Assembly (NCBI GenBank): GCA_902619595.1
Contig: CACNFE010000002.1
Location: forward strand, 1 to 64,000
Direction: 5' to 3'
DNA length: 64,000 nt
Origin: an uncultured Pelagibacteraceae bacterium
GTDB lineage: Bacteria > Pseudomonadota > Alphaproteobacteria > Pelagibacterales > Pelagibacteraceae
In this document: piece after piece, positions 46,096-59,642 of the stretch
Layout: every line of letters starts with the position of its first letter
How positions within the stretch are numbered: position 1 is the stretch's first letter
Translations under genes and position numbers: made by a program
The notes under the pieces: generated by a model
Told to the model about the DNA's origin: nothing
The model's input: only the letters and a program-made list of their open reading frames with translations
Databases searched by the model: none

Positions 46096-46946
46096 TAATT
46101 TTCCTCTGCTTTATAAGATCTTAATTTCACAAATCTTAATTGAGAAAATTCAGAATAAAATTCAACGTTTATCTCAGAATTTAATTTGTTTTTGACTGTC
46201 CTGCCAATTGGTACGCCAGGTTTAAAAATACCACCTGCACCAGATGTATAAACTACACTTTCACTCTCGATTAAAGCTTCTTCTTTTATATACTGAATTT
46301 TTCCAATGTCACCACCAGTACCTGATAGTATAGATTGAATATTGTTTGGAAGTATATCAACAGGAATTTTACTATTTAAATCAGACAAAAGTAAAACTCT
46401 AGATGTAGTAAAATTAACTTCAACCACTTTTCCAACTAAGTACTCTTGATCTATAACACCCATTCCTAGTATTACACCATGTTTACTTCCCTTGTTTACT
46501 ATTATAGATTTTAAAAATGGACTTTGCTTATCAACTATAACTTTTGCAAGAATTTCGTCAGAGGAAAATTTCAATTCATTAAGTGTTTCTTTTAATCTTT
46601 CATTCTCTGTTTGTATGTATTGTGTATTATATTTTTTTATTTCTAAATCTTTTACTTTTTGTTTTAGGATCTTATTTTCCTCATAAACAAAGAAATGATT
46701 TTTGGTAGCAATAAATCCATTTTTAATAACGTTTTCAGGAGTAGAAAATATAAATGTAGATCTATAAGCAATCTCTTTCAAAGATAATTTTGCATAATTA
46801 ATAACTTTAAAGTCATATCTACCTAATATTAAAATACTTAATGTAAGAATAATTAGTGCTGAAAGAGAGAACTTTTGTTTATTTTCTTTTTTTAAAAATG
46901 CAGATCTTATAGCTATTATAAAATCATCTCTACTTGAGGGTTGCAT
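46095..46946 (-). CDS. mreC: Rod shape-determining protein MreC
   Basis: The 283-residue bitopic protein has a cytoplasmic N-terminus, a TM segment at about 28-42, a coiled coil at about 80-115 (ENKILKQKVKDLEIKKYN) and a periplasmic beta-barrel pair. KVIVDKQSPFLKSIIVNKGSKHGV and LLSDLNSKIPVDI are characteristic. It links MreB filaments to PBP2. It lies between mreB and mreD. Confidence 0.95.
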   Translation of the reverse strand: MQPSSRDDFIIAIRSAFLKKENKQKFSLSALIILTLSILILGRYDFKVINYAKLSLKEIAYRSTFIFSTPENVIKNGFIATKNHFFVYEENKILKQKVKDLEIKKYNTQYIQTENERLKETLNELKFSSDEILAKVIVDKQSPFLKSIIVNKGSKHGVILGMGVIDQEYLVGKVVEVNFTTSRVLLLSDLNSKIPVDILPNNIQSILSGTGGDIGKIQYIKEEALIESESVVYTSGAGGIFKPGVPIGRTVKNKLNSEINVEFYSEFSQLRFVKLRSYKAEEN

Positions 46947-46954
46947 TTTTCAAA

Positions 46955-49568
<2,614 letters not shown>

Positions 49569-49661
49569 AATTTTTTTATAAATTTGCAAATCAATAATAC
49601 TACCTCTCGTGTAGATTGCAAAATAAAAGAGTTATATCAACTCAAATTGGAACAAAACTTT

Positions 49662-50696
<1,035 letters not shown>

Positions 50697-51245
50697 TTAT
50701 TTGAAAGTTTCTGCACCTCTGGTCATTGCAACCGCTCCCGTTCTTGAAACGCTTATAAGTCCAAACTTTTTTAAATTTTTTGACATTTTATCAATTTCTC
50801 TTCTAAGAGCTGTAATTTGTATTACACATGATTTTTTTGTTTTATCCAATATTACAGCATTATACTTTTTACAAGCATTTAAAGCCTTGCCTCTCTTATT
50901 ATTATTGCCAACAAATTTGAATAATGCCATTTCTTTAAAAATTACCTGTTTATCTTCTCTTTTGAAGTCAGCTACCTTATGGACTGGAACCAATTTTTTT
51001 AGTTGCAATTTAATTTGATCAATAACTTGGGGGGTTCCTGTTGTAACAATGGTTATTCTTGAGATATTCAATTTTGAGTCAATTTCAGCTACAGCTAACG
51101 ACTCTATATTATACCCTCTTCCAGAAAATAATCCCACAACTCTTGCTAAAACTCCAGCCTCGTTATCTACCCATACTACAATTATATGCGTATCTAATTT
51201 TTCCTTTTTTCCTGCTACGCTGTAGGCTGATTTAGATTTAGTCAT
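50697..51245 (-). CDS. ilvH: Acetolactate synthase small (regulatory) subunit
   Basis: The 182-residue protein has an N-terminal ACT domain (HIIVVWVDNEAGVLARVVGLFSGRGYNIESL) that binds valine and a C-terminal ALS_ss domain. It activates and gives feedback control to the large subunit. Its start shares a base with the ilvB stop (TAATG), ensuring equal production. Confidence 0.96.
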   Translation of the reverse strand: MTKSKSAYSVAGKKEKLDTHIIVVWVDNEAGVLARVVGLFSGRGYNIESLAVAEIDSKLNISRITIVTTGTPQVIDQIKLQLKKLVPVHKVADFKREDKQVIFKEMALFKFVGNNNKRGKALNACKKYNAVILDKTKKSCVIQITALRREIDKMSKNLKKFGLISVSRTGAVAMTRGAETFK

Positions 51246-53011
51246 TAAACTAAAGTTTTACCTTTTCCAGTTATTTTATTCTGCTCTTGGTCTTTTGGTC
51301 CTAAAAGCATTTGGTTGTGAGGTTTTCCTGATGGTATCATTGGGAAACAATTTTCCTGTTTATCAACTAAACAATCAAATATTACAGGTCTATCAGTATT
51401 TATCATCTCGATAATTTTATCATCCAATTCATCTGGAGTTTTTGCTCTTATTCCAATACATCCATATGCCTCTGCTAATTTAACAAAATCAGGTAATGCA
51501 GCTGTATAGCTTTCTGAATAATTCTTTTCATGTAATAATTCTTGCCATTGTCTTACCATGCCCATGTACTCATTATTTAATATAAATATCTTTATTGGTA
51601 AATTATATTGAACTGCTGTAGACATTTCTTGTATGGTCATTAGAACCGACGCTTCTCCAGCAATATCTACAACTAGTTTTTTTGGGTGAGCAATTTGAAC
51701 ACCAACCGCAGCAGGCAAACCATATCCCATTGTTCCTAACCCTCCAGATGTCATCCATCTGTTTGGTTTATCAAATTTATAATGTTGGGCTGCCCACATC
51801 TGATGTTGACCAACCTCAGTCGTAATAAATGTATCTTTATTTTTTGTTAACTCGTAAAGCCTTTGAACAGCATATTGAGGTTTTATAGTCTCATTGCTGT
51901 TTATATAATCAAGTGATTTCTTTTCTCTCCACTTCCCAATTTGTTCCCACCATTTTGATATTTGTTGTTTATTAGATTTAACAAAATTAGGTTTTGTCTT
52001 CTTAATTGTTTTTATTATTGAAGAAATTACACTTTGAACATCCCCCACGATTGGTAAATCAACTTTTACGTTTTTATTTATAGATGATGGATCGATATCA
52101 ATATGAACCTTTTTAGACTTCGGTGAGAATTCATCTATCTTTCCTGTTATTCTGTCATCAAATCGAGCACCAATATTAATCATCAAATCACAATCATGCA
52201 TTGCATTATTAGCTTCATAGGTACCATGCATTCCTAACATGCCCAGAAAATTATTATCATCACCAGGAAAACAACCTAAACCTTGCAATGTAGATGTAAT
52301 TGGAAAACCAGTCGCAGCTACAAGCTCTCTTAATAACTCACTTGCTTTAGGGCCAGAGTTTATTACGCCCCCACCAGTATAAAAAATTGGTTTTTTTGAT
52401 TTTGACATCAACTTAACTAATTCATCTATTTCTTTTTGTGAAAAATGATTATGAACTTTTCCATTTAATTTATTTTTCTTTTTAAATTTTGGATAATCCG
52501 TTTTCTGAAATTGTATGTCCTTTGGGATATCAACAAGAACTGGTCCCGGTCTTCCAGTTGTTGCTACTTCGAAAGCTTTGTGAATTATTTTCGATAAATC
52601 TTTAATATCTTTAACTAACCAGTTATGTTTTGTACAAGGTCTTGTAATTCCTGTAGTATCACATTCTTGGAATGCATCTGTTCCAATTAAATGAGTTGGG
52701 ACTTGTCCTGAAATACAAACTAATGGAACAGAATCCATGTAAGCATCTGTTAATGCTGTTACTACATTTGTTGCACCCGGACCAGATGTAACAAGGACAA
52801 CGCCAGGTTTACCCGAAGATCTTGCATAACCCTCTGCTGCGTGACCAGCTCCTTGTTCATGACGAACTAGAATATGTTTAATTGATGAATGATTTTTTAG
52901 TTCATCATAAATTGGTAGAACTGCTCCTCCTGGATAACCAAAAATATATTCTACATTTTGGTCTTCCAAACATTTAAAAACAATTTCAGCTCCTGATAAC
53001 AATTTTGGCAT
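51245..53011 (-). CDS. ilvB: Acetolactate synthase large subunit
   Basis: The 588-residue ThDP enzyme makes acetolactate or acetohydroxybutyrate from pyruvate. FGYPGGAVLPIYDEL and HEQGAGHAAEGYARSSGKPGV hold the catalytic Glu and substrate loop. The ThDP motif is GEASVLMTIQEMSTAVQYNLPIKIFILNNEYMG in part (GDG replaced by GEA, then N-N), so the usual GDGSF motif reads GEASV here. Small and large subunit genes overlap. Confidence 0.96.
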   Translation of the reverse strand: MPKLLSGAEIVFKCLEDQNVEYIFGYPGGAVLPIYDELKNHSSIKHILVRHEQGAGHAAEGYARSSGKPGVVLVTSGPGATNVVTALTDAYMDSVPLVCISGQVPTHLIGTDAFQECDTTGITRPCTKHNWLVKDIKDLSKIIHKAFEVATTGRPGPVLVDIPKDIQFQKTDYPKFKKKNKLNGKVHNHFSQKEIDELVKLMSKSKKPIFYTGGGVINSGPKASELLRELVAATGFPITSTLQGLGCFPGDDNNFLGMLGMHGTYEANNAMHDCDLMINIGARFDDRITGKIDEFSPKSKKVHIDIDPSSINKNVKVDLPIVGDVQSVISSIIKTIKKTKPNFVKSNKQQISKWWEQIGKWREKKSLDYINSNETIKPQYAVQRLYELTKNKDTFITTEVGQHQMWAAQHYKFDKPNRWMTSGGLGTMGYGLPAAVGVQIAHPKKLVVDIAGEASVLMTIQEMSTAVQYNLPIKIFILNNEYMGMVRQWQELLHEKNYSESYTAALPDFVKLAEAYGCIGIRAKTPDELDDKIIEMINTDRPVIFDCLVDKQENCFPMIPSGKPHNQMLLGPKDQEQNKITGKGKTLV

Positions 53012-53049
53012 TCAATCAATCTAGCTGAAGTTGTGCTAATTGGTCAAGT

Positions 53050-53973
53050 TTAAGTGTGATATTTTTTAAATTTTTTTATGTAAGAAGTTAAATCTTGAGA
53101 TGGAACTTTTTGCCAATCTTTCATTTGTCCTCTTGCCCAAGTGCTTTGCCTTTTTGAGTATTGTCTTGTTTTTATGAATATTTGTTCTTTTGTCGAAATC
53201 AAATCCTGTTTATTTAACAAATATGAGCTGATTTCATTAATTCCAATGATTTTACTAGAGCTTTTATCTTTATTAACCCTCAATTTTAAAAATTTTTTTA
53301 CCTCTTTAATAGCTCCATCTTTAATCATCTTATTAACCCTCTTTTCTATCTTTTGAACAAGATCTTCTCTTTTGGTATCTATCAATATTTTTACTAACTC
53401 CTGATCATCGAACGGTATAGTCGTTTTTTTAAACCATTGGGTTAAAGTTTTTTTGGTAAATTTTTTTACTTCATATGCTCTTATAGATCTTTGGACATCA
53501 GTTGGATTTATTTTATTTTTTACATTTGGATCGATTTTAACTAGTTTTTTATAAAATTGTTCTTGACCTAAATTAGACTGTATTTTTCTAATTTTATTTC
53601 TAAAATTTACTGGTATTTTCGGTATTTTTACTAATCCACTTGTTATCGATTTAAAATATAATCCTGTTCCACCAACTATAATTGGAATCTTATTTTTTTT
53701 TTTTAATTCCTTAATTTTTTTTTGAGCTATTTTCAACCATTGTCCTGTTGAAAAATTTTTTTTGGCATTTAAAAATCCATACAGATGGTGTTTAACTATT
53801 TTTAAATCTTTATTTTTTGGTCTATCAGTTAAAATTTTAAGTTCTTTATAAACTTGCATACTGTCAGCATTAATGATTTCTCCATTTATTCTTTTTGCAA
53901 GTTGTATAGCAAATTTAGATTTTCCTGATGCGGTAGGACCAAAGATAAGAATTATTTTGGACTGTATGTCCAT
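53050..53973 (-). CDS. miaA: tRNA dimethylallyltransferase MiaA
   Basis: The 307-residue enzyme adds a dimethylallyl group to A37 of tRNAs reading U-starting codons. The P-loop is GPTASGKS, DSMQVYKEL is the substrate site, GGTGLYF and the HHLYGF segment are typical. The C-terminal TRQYSKRQSTWARGQ region is conserved. It lies between the Deg protease and the ilv genes. Confidence 0.96.
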   Translation of the reverse strand: MDIQSKIILIFGPTASGKSKFAIQLAKRINGEIINADSMQVYKELKILTDRPKNKDLKIVKHHLYGFLNAKKNFSTGQWLKIAQKKIKELKKKNKIPIIVGGTGLYFKSITSGLVKIPKIPVNFRNKIRKIQSNLGQEQFYKKLVKIDPNVKNKINPTDVQRSIRAYEVKKFTKKTLTQWFKKTTIPFDDQELVKILIDTKREDLVQKIEKRVNKMIKDGAIKEVKKFLKLRVNKDKSSSKIIGINEISSYLLNKQDLISTKEQIFIKTRQYSKRQSTWARGQMKDWQKVPSQDLTSYIKKFKKYHT

Positions 53974-53976
53974 TTA

Positions 53977-55380
53977 TTATTTTAATTTGATACCAATATA
54001 GCTTATTTGGTTTTTGTTATTATAAATGACTACTAAAATTGTTTTGTTGTTAGCCACTAAAGATGATTTTACTATATTTTGTAAGTCTCCAGGTGTTTTA
54101 ATTTTTTTCTTTTGTGCCTCAACAATTATATTATTTACCATTAAGTTTTTAACAGGACTATCAGCGTCAATACTTGTAATTACAACTCCTGTAGTATCTT
54201 TTGGTAATTTTCTTTTTTCAATATCCTCATCATTTAAAGGCCTTACTTCAATTTTTAAATCCTGAATTACTGTAGTTTTTAAAGCTTTTGGTTTTTTTGG
54301 TTTGAAATCACTAGATGTTTCTAATCTTCCTAATTTAATTTTTTTAAAAATCTCTTTTTTATTTCTCCAAATTTTTACCCTCACAGTTTTTCCAACTTCT
54401 GTTTGAGCAACAATCATTGGTAATTCTCTCATTTGATTGATAACGGTCCCATCAAATTCCAAAATTATATCCCCTGCTTTTATTCCACCTTTTTCAGATG
54501 GACTCCCGGGTGATACACTTGATACTAAAGCACCTCTTGGTTTATCTAGCTCCTCCGCATCTGCAATTTCTTTTGTAACATCTTGAATTCTAACTCCTAA
54601 CCAACCTCTTTTAGTTTCACCATATTTAATTAATTGATCTACAACTTGCTTTGCATTGTTTGATGGTATTGCAAAACCAATTCCTATAGAACCACCTTGA
54701 CTTAAAATTGCTGTATTCACACCCACAACATCTCCATCCATATTAAATAGAGGTCCACCTGAGTTACCTTGATTTATTGAAGCATCGGTTTGAATAAAAT
54801 CTTCGTATCTAGAAAGTCCAATGCTTCTATTTCTTGCAGATATTATACCTGAAGTAACAGTTCCACCAAGTCCAAAAGGATTTCCAATTGCAATAACCCA
54901 ATCTCCTATTCTTGCTAGATCTGAGTTTCCAAATTTTACGGGTTTAAAAGTATCATCTGACTCTATTTTTAATACTGCTATATCTGATAAAGGATCTGTT
55001 CCAATGATTTTTGCTTTATACTCTTTATCTCCGTTTACTCTTACTAAAATATCGTCTGCATCTTTAATAACATGATTGTTTGTGACTACAGTTCCATCTT
55101 TATCTATAATAAACCCAGATCCAAGTGCACTAGCTTTTCTTTCTTGTGGTGTACCAAATTCTTTAAACATATCCTCAAATGGAGATCCAGGTGGAAATTG
55201 AAAGTTAGGGAAAGGGTTAGTTTTTGTAACAACAGTTTGTGTTGTAGAGATATTTACAACAGATGGCATTAATTCCTCAGCCAAATCTGCAAAAGAACTT
55301 GGCACGTTTGATGAATTTGATGTGGTATTTAGATTAATTAAAAATAGAAAAATTAGACTGAATTTAAATATTTTGCTCAT
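53977..55380 (-). CDS. Deg/HtrA-family periplasmic serine protease (Do)
   Basis: The 467-residue protease has a signal peptide, a trypsin-like domain and two PDZ domains. The catalytic triad is in VVTNNHVI (His), DPLSDIAVLK (Asp) and QGNSGGPLF (Ser). The first PDZ starts near GWLGVRIQDVT. It degrades or refolds misfolded envelope proteins. It follows DUF2065, hflC and hflK, a common alphaproteobacterial envelope-quality group. Distinguishing DegP from DegQ is not possible here. Confidence 0.94.
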   Translation of the reverse strand: MSKIFKFSLIFLFLINLNTTSNSSNVPSSFADLAEELMPSVVNISTTQTVVTKTNPFPNFQFPPGSPFEDMFKEFGTPQERKASALGSGFIIDKDGTVVTNNHVIKDADDILVRVNGDKEYKAKIIGTDPLSDIAVLKIESDDTFKPVKFGNSDLARIGDWVIAIGNPFGLGGTVTSGIISARNRSIGLSRYEDFIQTDASINQGNSGGPLFNMDGDVVGVNTAILSQGGSIGIGFAIPSNNAKQVVDQLIKYGETKRGWLGVRIQDVTKEIADAEELDKPRGALVSSVSPGSPSEKGGIKAGDIILEFDGTVINQMRELPMIVAQTEVGKTVRVKIWRNKKEIFKKIKLGRLETSSDFKPKKPKALKTTVIQDLKIEVRPLNDEDIEKRKLPKDTTGVVITSIDADSPVKNLMVNNIIVEAQKKKIKTPGDLQNIVKSSLVANNKTILVVIYNNKNQISYIGIKLK

Positions 55381-55382
55381 TT

Positions 55383-55568
55383 TTAACCTTTAGAAACCCA
55401 CACTATCGCAAAACCAATAAGAGCAAAAATAAAACCCGCAGTTCTTAATTGATTAGATTTAATAGTATCAATCTTCTTTAACATATTTTTCATTTTTGAT
55501 GGAAATAAGGCATAAAGAATACCCTCAATAAACAAGAACAGACCAAAAGCTATGATCAATTCACTCAT
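55383..55568 (-). CDS. DUF2065 family small membrane protein
   Basis: The 61-residue protein has two hydrophobic segments separated by a basic stretch: SELIIAFGLFLFIEGILYAL, then FPSKMKNMLKKI, then RTAGFIFALIGFAIVWV. The EGxxYALFP pattern and placement immediately after hflC are typical of DUF2065. Its function is unknown; context suggests a role with HflKC. Confidence 0.9.
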   Translation of the reverse strand: MSELIIAFGLFLFIEGILYALFPSKMKNMLKKIDTIKSNQLRTAGFIFALIGFAIVWVSKG

Positions 55569-55578
55569 TTTAATAATT

Positions 55579-56445
55579 TTATTGGACTGGTTTTAAATTT
55601 ACGTTTCCAAAGAATTTAAAAAATTCACTATCTGGTGATAATACCAACGAAGTTTCTCCTCCAATTAATGCTTTTTCATATGCTTGCATTGCTCGATAGA
55701 ATGCAAAAAAATCTGGATCTTGGCCAAATGCATCAGCAAATATTTTATTTCTTGCTCCATCACCTTCACCTTTCATAATTTCAGATTTTTTTTGTGCATC
55801 TGCTAAAATTACGGTTACTTCTTTATCTGCGGTTGAAGTAATTGTTATTGCCATTTCTGCACCTTTGGCTCTGAATTCTTTTGCTTCTCTTTCTCTCTCG
55901 GTTTGCATTCTTGCAAAAATTGCGTCACTGTTTGCTTGAGGAAGATCGGCTCTTTTAATTCTTACATCAACTATTTTTATACCAAATTTTTCCGCCTCTA
56001 TATTTACACCCTCTTGAATTAATGCCATTTGTTTAGTTCGGTCTTCAGATAATAAAGTTTGTAGTCTTTGAGTACCTAATACACTTCTTATTCTAGAATT
56101 AATAATTGTTGATAATCTTGATCTTGCCACTCTCTCGTTTCCAACTGATATATAAAATTTAAGCGGGTCTACAATTTGAAATCTAGCAAAAGCATCAACA
56201 ATCAATCTTTTTTGGTCTGAAGCAATTACTTCTTCAGGTGGAGCATCTAAATTTAAAATTCTTTTGTCTAAGAAAACTACATTTTGAATAAACGGTAGTT
56301 TGAAGTTTAATCCAGGTTTTAAAATTATTTTCTTTGGATCACCAAATTGAAGAACAATGGCTTGGTTTACTTCTTTAACAATAAATATTGAGAAAAATGC
56401 TACAACTGCGATCACTCCTATAACTGGTAATAAAATTTTTTTCAT
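55579..56445 (-). CDS. hflC: HflC, membrane protease modulator (SPFH family)
   Basis: The 288-residue protein has one N-terminal TM segment (LPVIGVIAVVAFFSIFIV) and a periplasmic SPFH/Band 7 domain. VNQAIVLQFGDPKKIILKPGLNFKLPFIQ is the stomatin-type start, and AMITITS-like and the helical ARMQTEREREAKEFRAKGAE segments follow. With HflK it forms a cage around FtsH and limits its proteolysis. The start follows the hflK stop by one base. Confidence 0.95.
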   Translation of the reverse strand: MKKILLPVIGVIAVVAFFSIFIVKEVNQAIVLQFGDPKKIILKPGLNFKLPFIQNVVFLDKRILNLDAPPEEVIASDQKRLIVDAFARFQIVDPLKFYISVGNERVARSRLSTIINSRIRSVLGTQRLQTLLSEDRTKQMALIQEGVNIEAEKFGIKIVDVRIKRADLPQANSDAIFARMQTEREREAKEFRAKGAEMAITITSTADKEVTVILADAQKKSEIMKGEGDGARNKIFADAFGQDPDFFAFYRAMQAYEKALIGGETSLVLSPDSEFFKFFGNVNLKPVQ

Positions 56446-56446
56446 A

Positions 56447-57541
56447 TTAGTTTGTTGCCTTTTTTAATTCAGGAAGTGGAAGGTATGGAACAACTCCAGA
56501 TCCTGCTTCTTTATCAATTATAACTTTATCAATATCTGCTAAAACTTTTTCCATTGTTTCCAAATACATTCTTTCTTGAGTTACTTTTTTTGCATTTTTA
56601 TATTCATTAAAGATTGCCAAAAATCTACTTGCTTCACCTTCAGCTTTAGCAACTACTTCTTTTTTATATGCTTCTGCAGCTTGTAAAATCTTTTGAGCTT
56701 CACCTCTAGCCCTTGGAATTACATCATTTGCGTATGCTTCAGCTTCATTTTTAGATCTTTCCATATCAGCTCTAGCAGCTTGTACGTCTCTAAATGCATC
56801 TATAACCTGATCAGGTGGATCAGCTTTTTGAGTTTGAACTTGTGTTATTTCAATTCCTGAACTGTATTCATCTAATATGTTTTGTATAATTTCTTGTGTA
56901 TCTATTTCAATTTTTGATCTTCCCTCTGTTAAAATTGGTTGAATGTCACTTCTTGCAATAACTTCTCTCATAGCTGTTTCTGCTGCAGCTTTAACCGTTC
57001 CTTCTGGATCTTGAATTTTAAATAAAAAATTTCCAGCATCTTTAATTACCCAAAAAACCGAAAAATCTATATTTACAATATTTTCGTCTCCAGTTAGCAT
57101 TAAGCTTTCCTCCGGTACATCAGCAACTCCGCTTGAGCTGAAACCGCTATCTCTTTCTGATCTAAAACCAATATCTATTCTGTTAACTTTAGTAACTTTC
57201 GGTGTAAGAACGCTTTCTATTGGAAAAGGGATATGGTAATTTAATCCTGGTTGAGTTGTTGACGTAAATTTACCAAATCTTAAAACCACTCCTTGTTCAT
57301 CTGGTAATACTCTATAAAGACCACTTAAAGCCCAAACAATTAAAAGAACTATTAAACCAAATAATATTGGCTTATTACCGCCTTGGAAATTACCGGGCAT
57401 AAATTTTTTAATTTTTTCTTGAGCAGTTCTTATAATTTCGTCAATATCTGGTGGTGTTGGTCCTTTTCTTCCTGAACCGTTTCCTCCACCTGGGGGTGAA
57501 CCCCAAGGACTTCCACCTCTGCTTTTAAAATCATCTACCAT
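56447..57541 (-). CDS. hflK: HflK, membrane protease modulator (SPFH family)
   Basis: The 364-residue protein has a Gly/Pro-rich cytoplasmic N-terminus (GGSPWGSPPGGGNGSG), a TM helix at about 59-77 and a periplasmic Band 7 domain (LPDEQGVVLRFGKFTSTTQPGLNYHIP). The helical part includes VQAARADMERSKNEAEAYAN. It is the partner of HflC, first of the series hflK-hflC-DUF2065-deg-miaA-ilv. It is divergent from mrp, with 77 bp between. Confidence 0.95.
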   Translation of the reverse strand: MVDDFKSRGGSPWGSPPGGGNGSGRKGPTPPDIDEIIRTAQEKIKKFMPGNFQGGNKPILFGLIVLLIVWALSGLYRVLPDEQGVVLRFGKFTSTTQPGLNYHIPFPIESVLTPKVTKVNRIDIGFRSERDSGFSSSGVADVPEESLMLTGDENIVNIDFSVFWVIKDAGNFLFKIQDPEGTVKAAAETAMREVIARSDIQPILTEGRSKIEIDTQEIIQNILDEYSSGIEITQVQTQKADPPDQVIDAFRDVQAARADMERSKNEAEAYANDVIPRARGEAQKILQAAEAYKKEVVAKAEGEASRFLAIFNEYKNAKKVTQERMYLETMEKVLADIDKVIIDKEAGSGVVPYLPLPELKKATN

Positions 57542-57618
57542 GAACTCTATATAGTGTCTTTAATTTGAAAAACAAGATAAGTTACTTATATAAAGTACAA
57601 ATAACATAAACTGAGACA

Positions 57619-58410
57619 ATGGAACCTAAAATCAAACAAAAGAAGTTTATAAAAAACCCTATAAACGGTACAAAATTTACAATAGCTATATCGAGCGCAA
57701 AAGGTGGTGTTGGTAAATCAACTTTTGCAACTAATCTAGCGTTAGCACTTAAAAAAATTGGTTGTAAAGTAGGTTTGTTAGATGCCGATATTTATGGGCC
57801 CTCATTACCCAAATTATTTTCAATAAATGAAAAACCAAAGTCAGAAGAGGGGAAATTAATTCCAATTAATAAATATGATATACAGTGCATGTCAATTGGG
57901 TTTTTAACAGAAGAAGATACACCAATGATTTGGCGAGGTCCTATGGTCACCAGTGCAATTAAAACTTTTACCCAAAAAGTTGACTGGAAAAATCTTGATT
58001 TTATTATTGTGGATATGCCGCCTGGTACAGGTGATACACAACTTACTTTTGCTCAGGAAATAAAAGTGGATGGAGCAATTATAGTATCAACACCTCAAGA
58101 GATTGCTCTTCAAGATGTGATTAGAGGAATAAAAATGTTTGATAAGTTAGGTGTTAATATAATTGGTCTTGTAGATAACATGAGTTATTTTATTGGAGAT
58201 GATAAAAAAAAATACCCCATTTTTGGTGAGGGTGGTGTAAAAAGAACAGCACAACAATTTAATAAAACATTTTTAGGTGAAATACCTCTCGACCCAGATG
58301 TTGGAAAAAAAGGAGATGGTGGAAAGCCTATAGTTGAAAGTGAACCAGGCCATGAAGTATCCAAAATTTACAAAAATTTCGCAGAAAAAATTAAATCATC
58401 CTATCTTTAA
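57619..58410 (+). CDS. mrp: Mrp/ApbC-type iron-sulfur carrier ATPase
   Basis: The 263-residue P-loop ATPase has the deviant Walker A motif [35 protein letters not shown] and [14 protein letters not shown], as in Mrp/NBP35 proteins that bind and transfer Fe-S clusters. The usual NMSYF-C-x-x-C segment reads [17 protein letters not shown] here, so the bridging cysteines are missing. The N-terminal MIP18 domain often fused in Mrp is also absent. The gene converges with thyX, overlapping by 20 bp. Confidence 0.92.
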   Translation: MEPKIKQKKFIKNPINGTKFTIAISSAKGGVGKSTFATNLALALKKIGCKVGLLDADIYGPSLPKLFSINEKPKSEEGKLIPINKYDIQCMSIGFLTEEDTPMIWRGPMVTSAIKTFTQKVDWKNLDFIIVDMPPGTGDTQLTFAQEIKVDGAIIVSTPQEIALQDVIRGIKMFDKLGVNIIGLVDNMSYFIGDDKKKYPIFGEGGVKRTAQQFNKTFLGEIPLDPDVGKKGDGGKPIVESEPGHEVSKIYKNFAEKIKSSYL

Positions 58411-59338
58411 GGTTCATAGCCTCCATTAATTCATTCCATTCCCTCCTTGAAAGTCCAGAGTCCTCTAAAGAAATTTTTTTATTTTGAATTAATTTTTGGA
58501 TCACAGCTTTTCCTTTAGAGGATACTTCTGTACCTCCTACCCTATAATCCATGAACGCTTCATAAGTAATTGGCACCCATCTTTTTAAAGTATCCAGCAT
58601 AGCATCTGCATAAGATCTTATTTCGTATTGAGCATGACTATCTGCCCTTAGTCTTAAAAAATTCATTAAATTTAATAAATCAGTTTTCCAGTACCACTGA
58701 GTGTATGTGTTTAATGTTAAATTCATTCTTGCGAGTTCTCTAGCGAGACCTGATTTTTTTTCGTCAATAATTGATCCATCATACCTTTGGTTCAACATTT
58801 TTTCGTAATTTTCATAGGTTCTTTCAGCATCAGATTTTAATAAATTTAAAACTTCTTTTGCTTGATCACCATCAATAATATCTCCACGTCCCTGTCTATT
58901 ATTTCGAGATTGGGCTGCAAGATTTTTATTAGAAGGAAGATAAAATTCTTTATCTAAAATTGAATACCTTGCAGAATACTCATTAACATTTGCTGTTCTA
59001 TGTCTAATCCATTGTCTAGCTATAAATATAGGAAGCTTTACATGATATTTGATCTCACACATTTCAAAAGGTGTACTATGCCAGTGCCTCATTAGATATT
59101 TTATCAAACCTGAGTCTGTTGAAACTTGCTTAGTACCTTTTCCATATGAAACTCTTGCTGCTTGAACAATAGACGTATCATCACCCATATAATCAATCAC
59201 TCTTATAAAACCGTGATCTAATATCGGTATTGCTTCAAAAAGTATTTCCTCTAGTTTCGGTACTGTAACTCTTTTTGTTTTATTTGACTGAGATTGTTGA
59301 GATTTTATTTCTTGTTCTTGTTCTTTTGTAAGTTTCAT
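58391..59338 (-). CDS. thyX: Flavin-dependent thymidylate synthase ThyX
   Basis: The 315-residue enzyme makes dTMP from dUMP using FAD and methylene-tetrahydrofolate. The ThyX motif is [15 protein letters not shown], with QWIRH before it. [18 protein letters not shown] and [17 protein letters not shown] are conserved. It is slightly longer than typical because of a polar N-terminus rich in Gln and Lys. It is transcribed away from the tmRNA gene at its 5' side. Confidence 0.96.
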   Translation of the reverse strand: MKLTKEQEQEIKSQQSQSNKTKRVTVPKLEEILFEAIPILDHGFIRVIDYMGDDTSIVQAARVSYGKGTKQVSTDSGLIKYLMRHWHSTPFEMCEIKYHVKLPIFIARQWIRHRTANVNEYSARYSILDKEFYLPSNKNLAAQSRNNRQGRGDIIDGDQAKEVLNLLKSDAERTYENYEKMLNQRYDGSIIDEKKSGLARELARMNLTLNTYTQWYWKTDLLNLMNFLRLRADSHAQYEIRSYADAMLDTLKRWVPITYEAFMDYRVGGTEVSSKGKAVIQKLIQNKKISLEDSGLSRREWNELMEAMNLKDRMI

Positions 59339-59383
59339 GAATAATTTATTGAATCTTTAAATTAAGGTTTTATATTATAAATG

Positions 59384-59642
59384 TTGGATTTCCAACTACG
59401 ACGATAAACGAATTTCGTAATAAACATTGCGGACGTGGGGGCAGTACCCACCACCTCCACCATTACAACTTATGGGGGTGAACTAGGATCGACGGATGTG
59501 TAAAAGTCTTTCTTTCGTTCGGGATTGTTCCACCGTGACGGGCTATTTTATAATTGCAAATGATAAATTTGCTCTTGCTGCTTAATTAATTTATTAATTA
59601 AGTAACGGGGTTTTGGGGCACCTGGCAACAGAACGCCCCTTT
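59384..59642 (+). ncRNA. ssrA: Circularly permuted two-piece tmRNA (SsrA)
   Basis: The acceptor piece comes first: T stem GTGGG/CCCAC at 59435-59439 and 59447-59451, then CACCTCC and ACCA ending at 59462. Eleven bases later the coding piece begins with GGGGGTG at 59474-59480, which pairs with CACCTCC over seven pairs (one G-U) to rebuild the acceptor stem. The pattern GGATCGACGG follows, as at other tmRNA 5' ends. The tag frame GCA AAT GAT AAA TTT GCT CTT GCT GCT TAA encodes ANDKFALAA at 59556-59585. A stem CTTAATTAA/TTAATTAAG covers the stop, and a GGGGC/GCCCC hairpin with T run ends the gene. The T loop GGCAGTA is not the usual TTCRANN. The 5' limit is approximate. Confidence 0.93.
59615..59642 (+). 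repeat. tmRNA 3'-terminal hairpin, repeat copy 1 (functional)
   Basis: GGGGC, ACCTGGCAACAGAAC and GCCCC form a stem-loop followed by TTT, closing the tmRNA coding piece and serving as its terminator. This 28-bp unit is found again exactly at 60887-60914 and in weaker form at 62902-62916 and 63430-63449, so it is the reference copy of an attachment-site-like family. Confidence 0.9.
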
